A DNA stretch of 64,000 nt from CAWBJO01 sp963789175 (lineage in GTDB: Bacteria; Pseudomonadota; Alphaproteobacteria; Rhizobiales; Aestuariivirgaceae). Under the pieces are notes generated by a model, which saw nothing but the letters and a program-made list of their open reading frames with translations, was not told where the DNA came from and made no database searches. This document shows, piece after piece, positions 22,036 to 31,469 of the stretch. Location: positions 1 through 64,000 of the forward strand of contig CAWBJO010000008.1 of the NCBI GenBank assembly GCA_963789175.1, in the 5' to 3' direction. Position numbers and translations under genes: made by a program. Each line of letters begins with the position of its first letter. Position 1 is the stretch's first letter.

Positions 22036-23556
22036 AGTGGCTTTGTCGTCATGAATTGTTGTCGTTTTCGCATATCGATGCTCATCGAAGTGTGGAGATG
22101 TGCTCGGCAATGTAAGCAGCATCATCGCCCACACCGAATATGACACCTGACTTGAATGTGTGCATCCAATGCAGGCCTAGGAAGTACAGCCCCGGACAAG
22201 CACTAACGCCCCGCTCTTGTGCCGGCGCCCCTAAGTTGTTGAATATCGGAACCTGAATCCAGCCAAAATCGTAAGCATATCCTGTGCTCCACACAACGGA
22301 GGTGATCTTGGTGTTTCGCAGGTCAAGAGTGGAGATTGATGGGATTGGTTCGTAGTGTGGGATCTCAAGATGCTCCTCTACCAAATCGGCGCCTGACTTG
22401 ATTGCATATTCGTCTGCTGCGCGCCCGAAATCGCCGAATGCAGTGTCAGAGAATCTGAGTATCTCTTCAGCGTCATCACGGATTGAGAGATTGTCGTCGT
22501 CGATACCAAGTAGCCCGCCGAGAACTACAACTCCGTTTGCGGCGAGCTGACGAATGTTGATATCGTGACCTCCACCCACACCGGTGATGACTACTGAGGG
22601 TGGGATTTTTCGATCAGGGAAGCTATCAATTCTCATATCCATTCTGCCGGTGCTGAGGAGCCACCATGTCACGTCTTTACCGCGATAGCGCCTAGGCGCA
22701 CGCCGGTGCCGACTGACACAAAGATAGACTGTGCGTCCGCACTGATGGAGCTCTTCAGCTATTTGGCAGCCGGAAGCGCCACTACCAACAACGAGGACCG
22801 CACCCTTTGGCAGTTCATCAGGTCCACGATAGTGACTTGCATGAACTTGAAATACACGCGATGGAAACATGCTCGCAAAACTCGGCAAGAGTGGCTTCTG
22901 AAATGGACCGGTCGCCACCACGACCTTTGAGGCCGTCATTACCCCCCTGTTTGTGCTCACAACAAACTTACCGGTGTCGAGATCCTTGAAAAGGAATGTA
23001 GCCTCAGTATTGGACTCGACTGGCGCGTTGATGAGTCGCGCATAGTCCTCTATGAGTCTTGCTATGTCCGTGTAGTGTGCGAATGCGTCAGGCTCGCTTC
23101 CCTTGTATTCGAAGCCTGGCAGGCGGATAGACCAGTTGGGAAACTGGAAAGCCAACGAGTTCCACCGCTCGCTGTGCCAGCGTTCCGCAATTCTAGTCCT
23201 TTCCACGACAATATGTTGTCGCCCGCGTTCACGCAGGTGAAAGCTCATGGCAAGGCCAGCCTGGCCACCGCCAACTACCAGAATGTCGTGATGCTGTCGC
23301 AGCTTCAGAACTCAGGGTGACCCCAGGCACAATAGCTCAATCGAGCATTTGTGCCCACTTGAATGGCGAACTTGGTGGATGCTCGTCTGCGATCAGTCCC
23401 CGACGCCACCCTAGAACCCACTAGCCGCTCTAGCTCACTGGTCGATGCCAATTCTACTGTCGGGCGGGAAAGTGGCCCCAGGACGCTCTAGGCGGTTTTG
23501 CACACACATCTAGGGCGAACTTTCAGGGATGAGATTCCGTGCTACCCAGAGTCTCA
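22021..23556. repeat. 1.5-kb duplicated segment, copy 1
   Basis: This stretch matches 34,670-36,203 in the same orientation with few substitutions and very few indels. It starts within TTCTT(G/A)ATCGCTTAAAGTGG and ends near the (A/G)TTCCGT-GTCT region. It includes one monooxygenase-like gene plus about 230 bases upstream of that gene. No transposase or terminal inverted repeat is visible at its ends. Confidence 0.85.
22082..23308 (-). pseudogene. Flavin-containing monooxygenase-like oxidoreductase, copy 1, start codon lost
   Basis: Same protein as the gene at 34,731-35,957 with scattered substitutions. The N-terminal FAD fingerprint (ILVVGGGQAGLAMSFHLRERG) is still encoded, but the start codon that is GTG in copy 2 is CTG here (23,306-23,308) and no other start precedes the fingerprint. 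Initiation at the next ATG (23,248) would remove the FAD-binding strand. The rest (SVVEWNS-like WHSERWNSLAFQFPNWS, VLVVGSGASGCQIAEELH, LRNTKITSVVWSTGYAYDF) is open to the stop. It is probably non-functional unless CTG works as a start. Confidence 0.7.
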
Positions 23557-23778
23557 ATAGGCCCTGGTCATGCCAGAGCTCGCTCGCTCCTCTCACTCTA
23601 GTGAGCCCCAAGCAACGAGGCGCGAATTCTCACAATGTCTTTCAGCATCAGTTAGACGGAGGAGATCAGGCTCATCGGTCTCGAAACTAGTCGCCCTTCG
23701 GAACTCGAACAGTCCTTCGAAGAAAGTATCCGCTAAGCAACTTAGCCATATGTTACTCTCCCGAAGGAGGAAACGCCA
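23309..23778. other. Intergenic stretch with repeat-family copy
   Basis: The first 250 bases belong to the duplicated segment and include the short intergenic repeat at 23,423-23,560. The remainder (to 23,778) shows no gene. Confidence 0.55.
23423..23560. repeat. Short intergenic repeat, copy a
   Basis: Contains AGCCGCTCTAGCTCA, then a variable spacer, then GCTCTAGGCGGTTTTGCA, ACACATCTAGGG and GAGTCTCAATAG. Related copies are at 17,227-17,282, 36,072-36,203, 56,283-56,405 and 57,891-57,975, each outside coding sequence. Confidence 0.6.
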
Positions 23779-24307
23779 ATGCAAGGCATCGCAATTTGGG
23801 ATAAAAAGAACGTTGGCACCGAGAGTGACGGCATATGGATCGCAATCGATATTATGGACATTATTCCGCTACTCGAACCCAGGTCGAGCAGCTCGTGGTG
23901 GACCATTAACTCCGTAAAGGGCTGGTGGGATGCGTCGGCAATAGAAGACTTTGGCATCGATATCCAGGTGAGGCGGCATTTGATTTGGAAACAATCGCGA
24001 CTCCAAGCGACCGCATTTCTGGCCATAAGCTGAACGCATTGATTGCTCAAATCAGTCAGAATATTTGGGGTGAGTATCGAGGCTACTCCACCATCACGCA
24101 CTCGATACCTTGGGTAGTTCTCAGAGCCATTGACACCACGTTGTTCGAAGTGTGGTCTGATTCAGATACGGTGGCTTCGTTGCCGCGCATTTCGACGATT
24201 TACGCTCTCCGTGGATAGACGCCACTTGGAGGATCAATCACACGGGCTTTGAGGAGCTGCATAGACTAGTTCAATGGTCGGAGAGGAATCAATTGCTGGT
24301 GGCATGA
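23779..24307 (+). pseudogene. Unrecognised protein gene, two frameshifts
   Basis: A good ribosome site (GAAGGAGGA) precedes ATG 23,779. The first frame reads MQGIAIWDKKNVGTESDGIW and SWWTINSVKGWWDASAIEDFG, and breaks near 23,967. A second frame reads EAAFDLETIATPSDRISGHK and NIWGEYRGYSTITHSIPWVV, and breaks near 24,182. A third finishes SPWIDATWRINHTGFEELHRL and QWSERNQLLVA-stop. Joined, this gives about 175 Trp-rich residues with no family I recognise. The frame changes occur in a block otherwise almost free of errors, so true decay is likely. Confidence 0.5.
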
Positions 24308-24416
24308 TCTCGGCACCATGGCGCTCGTGAACTACATCCAGCTTACAGGCACACTTTGAGCAGAGATGGTAACTGCACTTCTCTCGCTCTAAGGCGTGGC
24401 TCTCGCTTGAAATGCC

Positions 24417-25379
24417 TTACCTTCGACGCTTCGCAATGTCCGCAGCCATAGTGCATAAAATTTCAAACATCATTGTTACACCGGCATAGGCCGTCATACC
24501 GAGGGGATCGAACGGCGGTGAGACCTCGACAACATCCGCTCCAACAACATTCAGTCCTTGCAACCCTCGCAAAAGTTGCTGGGCCTCAAACGTACTAAAG
24601 CCTCCAATTTCCGGAGTTCCAGTACCAGGGGCGTAAGAGGGATCGAGCATATCGATGTCAAAGCTTACATACACTTGCCTCTCTCCCACCACTTGGCGCG
24701 CTATTTCCATTACTTTCCTTGATCCCAATTCCTTTGCTTCCTCGATGCGCATAAGCCGCACCCCCATCCGCTCGCCATACTGAAAGTCATCGAGATCATT
24801 CATTGATCCCCGAAGGCCAATTTGGATTGTGCGTTTCGGATCGACAACGCCTTCCTCGATAGCCCGCCTGAATGGCGTCCCATGAGTATATTTGAAGCTA
24901 CCGTAGAAACTGTCGATCAAATCAGTATGGGCATCAAAGTGAATCATGCCCACAGGGTTTCTTTCGCCGAGCGCTCGCAGGATTGGGAGCGAGCATAGAT
25001 GATCACCGCCCGCTGCTAAGGGGCGAATATTCTTCCCTATCAATTCTTTGAAAAACAATTCAATGCGTTTTAAGGCATCATCTACATTAGCTGGATTGAC
25101 TGGGCAATCTCCGAGATCCGCTACATTGGCAAGGTCGTAAGGTCGAATATGAGAGGTTTGGTGCATTTGTCTTACCATGGGAGACTGATCGCGCATTTGC
25201 CGCGGTCCGTGGCGAGGCCCAGGGCGATTGGTTGTGCCACCATCCCAAGGCACGCCGACGAGGCCGATGTCGATCCGTTCTGCGCGGTCAAGTGTTACAT
25301 GGGGCAACCTAAAAAATGTGGCAATACCCGCAAATCTAGGAACCTGCAGGCCAGGCAGGGGCTGATTGAACTCAGTCAT
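24417..25379 (-). CDS. Agmatinase / ureohydrolase-family protein
   Basis: Mn-dependent hydrolase that releases urea from a guanidino compound. Metal ligands are visible in AAGGDHLCSLP (about residue 127), IHFDAHTDLID (149-153) and VSFDIDMLDPSYAPGTGTPE (about 240); the sequence resembles SpeB rather than arginase. The 320-residue length fits the family. Substrates other than agmatine (guanidinobutyrate, guanidinopropionate) are common among such proteins. The nearest upstream neighbour on this strand is a peptide-type ABC binding protein, suggesting uptake and hydrolysis of a guanidino substrate. Confidence 0.85.
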   Translation of the reverse strand: MTEFNQPLPGLQVPRFAGIATFFRLPHVTLDRAERIDIGLVGVPWDGGTTNRPGPRHGPRQMRDQSPMVRQMHQTSHIRPYDLANVADLGDCPVNPANVDDALKRIELFFKELIGKNIRPLAAGGDHLCSLPILRALGERNPVGMIHFDAHTDLIDSFYGSFKYTHGTPFRRAIEEGVVDPKRTIQIGLRGSMNDLDDFQYGERMGVRLMRIEEAKELGSRKVMEIARQVVGERQVYVSFDIDMLDPSYAPGTGTPEIGGFSTFEAQQLLRGLQGLNVVGADVVEVSPPFDPLGMTAYAGVTMMFEILCTMAADIAKRRR

Positions 25380-25862
25380 GTTACCGTCCTTTGAAATCGA
25401 ACTTTCCGCGCACGAGAACTGTGTACTGCTGAGGCTAGCAGCCTTCGCCCTTGGTGCCTTTCGCGCTGACTGCCGCCGGTATAGGAGTCTTCATCTGTGC
25501 TCCGTTGTTGGCACGAATCTTGGGCTCTTAGAAGCCGAGTTCAATACATGAGTCGTGGGTCCTTTAACTGAATGTAGAGCGATGTCCGATGGAATACTTA
25601 GACCAAGTTATTGGATAAGGCTGGCGCCAGGTCCAACAACAGTTCGTGCGTGATGAGAGCCGAAGCCTTGCCCTCCAGCGCGCCATCGCTGGGCCAGTCC
25701 CGAGAGGGCCGGCATTTGCATTAATACACAGAGCCGAACAAGCGCTTTCACGCTTGCTCGGCTCCTATCGCCACACGAGTACAGGAGTGTGCGGCAACTG
25801 TGGGCAAACACACTAAGGTTGACAGAATCCGTGACTGAAGGCCGTCACAAATTCCTGTCGAT
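25380..25862. other. Gene-poor stretch between agmatinase and binding-protein genes
   Basis: No supported gene. Short open frames lack start context and motifs. The spacing makes direct co-transcription of the flanking genes uncertain. Confidence 0.45.
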
Positions 25863-27467
25863 TTAGGCGAACCACCATCGCTCGGCGATCTTCAGGCCGT
25901 CGGCTTCCCAATTGACTGCGATATCACCATGCGCCAGTTCCTTCGAGTGAGCTTCGACTATATTATTGAAGACGATTACGATGGTGCCGCAGTCATCGTG
26001 AATGAGCTGCTGCATCTCGGCGTACATCGCGGCTCGTTGAGTATCGTCGGTGGTTCCACGCGCGGCCACCATGAGCTCGTTGAATCGCGGATTGTTCCAA
26101 TGCGATTCATTCCACGATGCGCCAGCTGCATACACCGTGCTTACCATCCAATCAACAGTCGGACGACCACTCCAGTAGCCGGCGCAGAATGGCTTCTTCA
26201 GCCATACATTGTCCCAATAGCCGTCATCTGACTCGCGGACGACGTTGATCTCGATGCCCGCAGCTTTGGCACTTTCCTGATAGAGAACGGCCGCGTCGAC
26301 AGCGCCGTTGAAAGCCGCGTCGGCTACTGACAAGTCGACCTTAAGGGTCTCTAAGCCGGCCTTTTTCAAGTGGAACTTGGCCTTCTCCGGATCGTAAACA
26401 TGCTTGGGCTCGGGATCGATGGCAAATTTTACGGTCGATGGAATCGGATTGTCATTGCCTGGCGTAGCGTGCCCGAGAAACACCTTTTTTGCGATCTCCT
26501 CGCGATTGATGGCCCATTTGAGCGCCAATCGGACGTCGACGTTATCGAAAGGCGCTACGTCGACCTGCATCGGAAAAACGTAGTGACCGTAACCGGTAAC
26601 CTCGACAATCGATAGGTCGGGATTGCTTTCCAGTTGGCCAAGTGTCTTCAGATCTGGACGTCCTATCCAATGCACTTCACCTGTCGCGAGTGCCGTCGTC
26701 CGAGCGGCAACGTCGGAAATCGTGAGGAACTCGACATCGTCGAAGTAAGGCATCCCTTCCTTGAAGTAGTTCGGGTTGCGCTTGAGTTTTGCGCGTACCC
26801 CGGGTTCCCAGGCCTCAAAGATGAATGGCCCTGTGCGTATTCCTGATTTCCAATCGGCGCTGCCATCCTCATTCGCCGGCATGACCGGGATGTGATAGTC
26901 GCTGGCGATATACGGGAAGTCGGCATTGGCACCAGACAGCGTAAAGACGACCGTCTCCTTGCCATCGGCCGTGATATCGGTGACCGGCTCGAGCAGCGAT
27001 TTGGCGGCGGACTTTGAGTCTGGTCCCATGTGATGTCGAAACGAGGCAACGACATCATCCGCCGTTACGTCCCGACCGTTATGAAATGTGAGGCCCTGGC
27101 GTAGCTTGAATATCCATTTCTTGGCGCCGTCTGCGGCCTCGAAGCTCTCTGCTGCGTCACCGACAATGTTACCTTTGGCATCTACTTCCGTGAGACTATT
27201 GGACATAGAGCCCCAGAAGGGCACTTGAGTTCCAGTATCCAGGTAGTTACCTGGTTCAAGCGTGTCGGTGGTGGCTCCATGTGCCAGACCGAACTTGGCG
27301 GAACCACCCTTCTTGGGTTGAGCGCGGGCAGCCCTGGTAAACAGCGCATTTGCAGCCGGAATACTCAACCCAGTTGCCAGAGCAAGTTGCACGAATTCGC
27401 GACGCGAGACTTTGCCTCGGCTGACGAGCTTCGCTGCCAAGCCGAGCTTGTTTATCAATTCAGACAT
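25863..27467 (-). CDS. Peptide/opine-type ABC transporter substrate-binding protein (DppA/OppA family)
   Basis: Family-5 extracellular binding protein of 534 residues. A twin-arginine-like leader (KVSRREFVQLALATGLSIPAAN, cleavage after ARA-Q) is followed by LEPGNYLDTGTQVPFW, WIFKLRQGLTFHNGRDVTADDVVASFRHH (the SBP_bac_5 signature), VEVTGYGHYVFPMQVDVAPF, VRLALKWAINREEIAKKV and WNESHWNNPRFNELM. No permease or ATPase gene is adjacent, so it is an orphan or relies on a transporter elsewhere. It lies upstream of the agmatinase gene on the same strand. Confidence 0.87.
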   Translation of the reverse strand: MSELINKLGLAAKLVSRGKVSRREFVQLALATGLSIPAANALFTRAARAQPKKGGSAKFGLAHGATTDTLEPGNYLDTGTQVPFWGSMSNSLTEVDAKGNIVGDAAESFEAADGAKKWIFKLRQGLTFHNGRDVTADDVVASFRHHMGPDSKSAAKSLLEPVTDITADGKETVVFTLSGANADFPYIASDYHIPVMPANEDGSADWKSGIRTGPFIFEAWEPGVRAKLKRNPNYFKEGMPYFDDVEFLTISDVAARTTALATGEVHWIGRPDLKTLGQLESNPDLSIVEVTGYGHYVFPMQVDVAPFDNVDVRLALKWAINREEIAKKVFLGHATPGNDNPIPSTVKFAIDPEPKHVYDPEKAKFHLKKAGLETLKVDLSVADAAFNGAVDAAVLYQESAKAAGIEINVVRESDDGYWDNVWLKKPFCAGYWSGRPTVDWMVSTVYAAGASWNESHWNNPRFNELMVAARGTTDDTQRAAMYAEMQQLIHDDCGTIVIVFNNIVEAHSKELAHGDIAVNWEADGLKIAERWWFA

Positions 27468-27639
27468 GATGCGGTAACTCCTTAGGGGTGGAGCTCCGAG
27501 ATAAACCTAGAACTCCGCCCGCGTTTGCTTGCTCACACATTTCGCCTCGTATCAGCGTCCCACGCTAGGGTTGAGAGGTCAATGATTTTGCAAAATCAAG
27601 CGCGGGGGAATGGATGAGGGGAGGTTGCTGGAGAGTTTA

Positions 27640-27815
27640 CATCAACTTGCGCTCAAGGTGCGCGCTCGTCCGCGCCGTCATCCGTCGACCGAACGACCCG
27701 CGATCCAACACAACTATCGCTAGGCCTTGTGCGGCCAATTGCAACTGACGTGCCCGCGATGCCGCTGCCAATGATGGCCACATCCGCTGTGAGGGCGGCG
27801 TCGACCTACGGGGCT
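27640..27815 (-). pseudogene. FAD-dependent oxidoreductase (DAO type), N-terminal remnant
   Basis: The minus strand encodes ALTADVAIIGSGIAGTS, the Rossmann FAD fingerprint. After a frame change near 27,745 it reads LQLAAQGLAIVVLDRGSFG and MTARTSAHLE, exactly the next conserved pieces of DadA/PuuB-like oxidases. Nothing of the remaining 300 or more residues is present. It is a decayed fragment that once may have belonged with the polyamine/guanidino genes to its left. Confidence 0.65.
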
Positions 27816-28001
27816 TTAATCGGGGAATCTTCCGCCCACTAAGATTTCGAGCGTTCGTTGAGCACATTCATTTTAGCACCCTGTGAATGCGAACTCCTGG
27901 TCGAGTCTAACCGCGAGCTAGGCGATTTGATCCCTTGGAACCTTGAGCGGGGGCGTTGCGTTTGAGTTCGCGACTCCAGTAGAGCGCAATGGAGCCTCGC
28001 C

Positions 28002-28403
28002 ATGACGACAAAAGCTGGCCTTCGTGGTGCCCTTGACCAAACCACCCGCACCGCCAAAGAAATCCGGAAACGAGAGGCGCTCGCTGTAACCACCCAGACT
28101 GAGCACTTGCGTGCGCTCAGACGACAGCGGGAGGCCGAGGCCATGCGGCAAATGGACGAGACCAAACTGTGCGAAGGCCGTGAAGCTCTGGCCAGGCTGG
28201 AACAGGAAGGGCAGGACTGTACTCGAGCGCGCCAGGAACTGGCCAAGCTGGAGACGCTACTCTCGGTCCAGGCTACGGCCCATGAACAGTTATGTATACC
28301 TGTCGTGGCCGGCACTGCGCCATCCTCTCGAGACGAGTGCTTGGAAACGCGTCACAGAAAATCACAAATGGGGGTTCATAACTTGCGTCCTTACGAACTG
28401 TGA
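28002..28403 (+). CDS. Small charged coiled-coil protein, hypothetical
   Basis: 133 residues beginning MTTKAGLRGALDQTTRTAKE after GGAG at a normal distance. The middle is a heptad-like, charged helix (EHLRALRRQREAEAMRQMDE; REALARLEQEGQDCTRARQE; LAKLETLLSVQ). The last 40 residues have no such pattern and may be a read-out into non-coding sequence. No family recognised. Confidence 0.4.
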   Translation: MTTKAGLRGALDQTTRTAKEIRKREALAVTTQTEHLRALRRQREAEAMRQMDETKLCEGREALARLEQEGQDCTRARQELAKLETLLSVQATAHEQLCIPVVAGTAPSSRDECLETRHRKSQMGVHNLRPYEL

Positions 28404-28414
28404 TCGACCATTGC

Positions 28415-28800
28415 ATGCGGAAAGTAATTATCGCCCTCGGGCTCGCCGCTCTTTTTCTTGAGGAGATTGGACCCGCACGTGCTTTGGATCCCGCCTCAGT
28501 CAACGATGCTCGGTACGTTGAAGAGATGACCTATGATAGCAGCGCAACAGACCACGACCCGATTGTCGTTAAGTTGCAAATCCTTGCTCGACCGGGCAAA
28601 CTTCTCACCTGGTATGATTGACGGCCGTCTGGGGGACAATACGATTTACGCTCTCCGCGAGTTTGAAAGGCACTCCGGCCAGACTGCGGATGGAAGATTG
28701 GATTCTAAAATTTGGCAAGTACTCGACGGGGATCTGGCCGAAGTCCTGGTTCCTTATGTCCTGACTGATCAACCCCTCGGACTAGCGGCCAGTTCGCGAG
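28415..28800 (+). pseudogene. Peptidoglycan-binding / L,D-transpeptidase-like protein, truncated and frameshifted
   Basis: A signal peptide (MRKVIIALGLAALFLEEIGPA) is followed by DPIVVKLQ. After a frame change near 28,582 comes SLLDRANFSPGMIDGRLGDNTIYALREFERHSGQTADG, a peptidoglycan-binding 1 domain, and then LDSKIWQVL and PYVLTDQ. In homologous secreted proteins this leads into an L,D-transpeptidase catalytic domain, which is absent. The open frame runs on to 28,904 into the 3' end of the opposite hydrolase gene, so similarity must stop by about 28,800. Confidence 0.65.
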
Positions 28801-28847
28801 GAAATTATACACGGTTACCCACAGCAACGAACCTGGACCTCTGCGGG

Positions 28848-29852
28848 CTAAGCAGCTTTTCGAATGGACCGATCCGTAATCTTATCAACCCCCTTCTTGA
28901 ATAGTGACGATTTTTGGTGAAGGACCATATGGCCGTCGCCTTTCTCCACGGCCAATTTACTATGGGGGATTGCCTTATGGAGGCGCACTGATTGATCAGT
29001 CGCATTTACAATCTGATCTGAGGATCCGGTGACGATAAGGGTAGGTTGACCAATCTTTGAGTATCGGTTTTGGAGCGCCGCGGCAGCAGGAATCATCATC
29101 GCTGTTTCTTCGGCACTGGCACGGAGAGTCAATGGCCGCGTCGTGAGCCCAATGGGAAATTGCTCGGCAAACCGGTCGCTCACAGGCTTTGGCTTGAACA
29201 TCTTTCGAATGGCTGACGGGGCAATCGCCTTAGCAAATATGGGGGAAATTGTGTACCTCATGATGTCCCCAAAGATGGGAATCGCAGGAATAGAAAGTAC
29301 CGGCACGTCAAGACGGACTGCTGGAAAGTAGAAGCCCGCGACGAGGATCAGGCCCCTGACAAGAGTTGGGTGTTTCAGGGCCAATTCCAGAGCAACGAAA
29401 TTGCCCCATGAGTGGCCGAGTACGATGGCGCTCGAAATCCCCTTGCGTCGAAGGGCGGTGAATAGCAGATCGGATTGCGCCGCGGGAGTCCATAGCCGGC
29501 CGCGTGGCCTCTCACTATAGCCAAAGCCAGGACGATCGAATGCTAGTACACGGTATTTGTGGGCTAGCGCGTCAATGATGCCGCTAATCTTTAATTCTTT
29601 TGCCATTGAACCGTTGCCGTGGAGAAAGACTACGGCCGGTCCCTGCCCACCAGTATCCAGGTAGTGGAGGCGTACGCCGTCCACGGTGATGAACTTCCCG
29701 GTGGGCGGGCTGCTGCGTTCTGCCCGGCGCTTGCTCCACTGGACGTAAACCGCCGAGGCCGCAAGCGCGGCGCCTGTCAGCCACAGAAGTCGGGATGAAG
29801 CTCGACCACCACGTCGTACGGCTCGAATAGTTTTTTGCATCAACATAGACAC
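28848..29852 (-). CDS. Alpha/beta hydrolase with N-terminal membrane anchor
   Basis: 334-residue hydrolase. One hydrophobic segment near residue 25-40 (LLWLTGAALAASAVYVQW) would anchor it in the membrane. The core shows GPAVVFLHGNGSMAKE (oxyanion HGN), VLAFDRPGFGYSERPRG, the nucleophile elbow VLGHSWGNFVALELA (Ser), LIVTGSSDQIV (acid) and EKGDGHMVLH (His). The whole triad is present. The substrate is unknown; homologues include epoxide hydrolase-like and esterase-like enzymes. Its 3' end overlaps the decayed peptidoglycan-binding gene. Confidence 0.8.
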   Translation of the reverse strand: MSMLMQKTIRAVRRGGRASSRLLWLTGAALAASAVYVQWSKRRAERSSPPTGKFITVDGVRLHYLDTGGQGPAVVFLHGNGSMAKELKISGIIDALAHKYRVLAFDRPGFGYSERPRGRLWTPAAQSDLLFTALRRKGISSAIVLGHSWGNFVALELALKHPTLVRGLILVAGFYFPAVRLDVPVLSIPAIPIFGDIMRYTISPIFAKAIAPSAIRKMFKPKPVSDRFAEQFPIGLTTRPLTLRASAEETAMMIPAAAALQNRYSKIGQPTLIVTGSSDQIVNATDQSVRLHKAIPHSKLAVEKGDGHMVLHQKSSLFKKGVDKITDRSIRKAA

Positions 29853-30453
29853 GCTCCGCTATACGTAAGTACTGACAACCCAGTGTGGAGCCGATTGGTT
29901 CACTGCCGATTGGAGGATATTTCGGCATTAGATAAACATTGTCCGCACGTCGAAGGATCGGAACGTTGCAGATCAGGCTCGACACAGTGGTCGCGTGGTC
30001 GTCGAGGCTCATTTCTGTGGGTCTCCGTCACGCTTGCGTTGGACCCTCGAAAAAAATAGTAGGCCTGCCAGTTGCCTGCACCCAGACTGGAAGTCGATTG
30101 AAACTTTAAGGTTCAAACGTCAAAAATGTGAACGGAGAACATGGTTTGAGCGTTACGCCGGCATGGGCGGCCGGATATTCAGAGTTCAGGTTTTGTTACC
30201 CCTTGAGGAGGCGATGGCACACCTTTTGGAATGCAAGTGACACGCCAAGTGAAAACCGAAGTGATTTCCCCCGCGGTTTCGAAGAGTATTTCCGTGAACT
30301 AGCTTCAATCTGACCGGATAGAACGAATGCAGCGGAGCTGCTTCGGAAATATGAATTGGAAATAGATTTCGACAGTGTGCCCATTCTGTGCAGCCGGTTT
30401 GGGCTAATTTCGGCCCCGGCCCGAGGCGCGGGCTAGCCTGGGCATGCTCCGGC
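29853..30453. other. Gene-poor stretch between hydrolase and secreted-protein gene
   Basis: No supported gene. A 61-residue open frame at 30,128-30,313 has no recognisable motif. No strong hairpin was noticed. Confidence 0.45.
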
Positions 30454-31362
30454 TTATTGTCGGTTAAGAGCTTGGGGCGCCGCTCTGGTGATCTCGGTGA
30501 GTTCCCCTGTTTGCGGGTTTATCTTGATAGAGAAAACATTTTTGTCTCTGTGGGCCGAGAACAAATAGCTATCGCCAACGCAACTCTTTGCCTGAACTTT
30601 TGTGAATGCATACCCCTCGATGACGGCCTTAGCCTTTTGGCATTTGGAGCTTTTGAGGCGAGCGTCTTCCCACTTGTTGGTGGGTGGCGGATCGGGTTCA
30701 GCTCGAGCAATTGTGGTTTCGTCACCTTCGTTGGATCGATTGAGCGTCGGCTTTTGAGGTACAATAATTGACTGCCTTCCAGCATCTGCATTGAAGCTGG
30801 TTGTAGGCATTGCAGGCGTTCCTGCAATGATGCGGCCACTTACTGGGGGCGATTCCAGCGATTTCCGAATTGCCTCAAGGTCTAGCTTATCCGCTAGTAG
30901 TTTTTCCCTCTCCTCTTTCTGCTTGTCAGGCTCAGTCTCGATTTGGGGAGGTTCTGTTTCTTGCGCTGGCTTTTGATTTTGGGCACTGGGGGTATGGGTC
31001 TCAGGGCTTTCTTTTTCCTTAGTAGTGACGCCGGAACTGGGGAGTGGCAGTTCTACCGGCGCAAGAGTATCCTTATCCACCGGGCGCGAACGTGGCACAC
31101 CAACAGTCTCATGTTCATTGTCCACAGCCGACCTAGACCCCACCCGATTTGTTTTGAATAGATCGAATATGCTCTTGCTCGGCGCTGGCTCGGCCGTGCC
31201 GTAACTCTCGGGCCCTATGGACTCACTAGAGGTCTCGTCCAACGTCCGCATTTCAAGAAGATCAAACATGTTGAGGGGGCGCTCTGTCTGGGCCAAAGCC
31301 AGGCTATCGGAGTGTGCCAACGCCACTCCGAGCACTATAAATATCTTCGCTCTTTTCCGCAT
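30454..31362 (-). CDS. Secreted, low-complexity hypothetical protein
   Basis: Begins with a signal peptide (MRKRAKIFIVLGVALAHSDSLALAQ). A long Pro-, Glu-, Ser- and Lys-rich disordered middle (KEKESPETHTPSAQNQ, ETEPPQIETEPDKQKEE) precedes a small C-terminal domain with two Cys (SSKCQKAKAVIEGYAF, KSCVGDSYLFSAHRDK, FSIKINPQTGELTEI). ATG 31,362 is preferred over 31,386 because AGGTGG precedes it. No family recognised; the C-terminal part looks like a PepSY-type or lysozyme-inhibitor-like exported fold, without proof. Confidence 0.6.
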   Translation of the reverse strand: MRKRAKIFIVLGVALAHSDSLALAQTERPLNMFDLLEMRTLDETSSESIGPESYGTAEPAPSKSIFDLFKTNRVGSRSAVDNEHETVGVPRSRPVDKDTLAPVELPLPSSGVTTKEKESPETHTPSAQNQKPAQETEPPQIETEPDKQKEEREKLLADKLDLEAIRKSLESPPVSGRIIAGTPAMPTTSFNADAGRQSIIVPQKPTLNRSNEGDETTIARAEPDPPPTNKWEDARLKSSKCQKAKAVIEGYAFTKVQAKSCVGDSYLFSAHRDKNVFSIKINPQTGELTEITRAAPQALNRQ

Positions 31363-31422
31363 GCGAAACACACCACCTAGTCTCATGAGAAGTCGTGGAC
31401 AGCGGTTCGGGTTCCATTTCGT

Positions 31423-31440
31423 AGCTCAGCCTAAGCTGAG
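31423..31440 (-). terminator. Hairpin downstream of tspO
   Basis: GCTCAGC, CTAA loop, GCTGAGC: a perfect 7-bp stem 30 bases past the tspO stop on the minus strand and 60 bases before the next minus-strand gene. Confidence 0.45.
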
Positions 31441-31469
31441 CCGGTTTGCCGAGGAGGTTTGCGGCGGGC

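Noticed and set aside
30212..30230. TGGCAC-like box resembling a sigma-54 promoter
   Set aside because: The -12 part is TTGGA rather than TTGC and no gene starts downstream in a sensible position.
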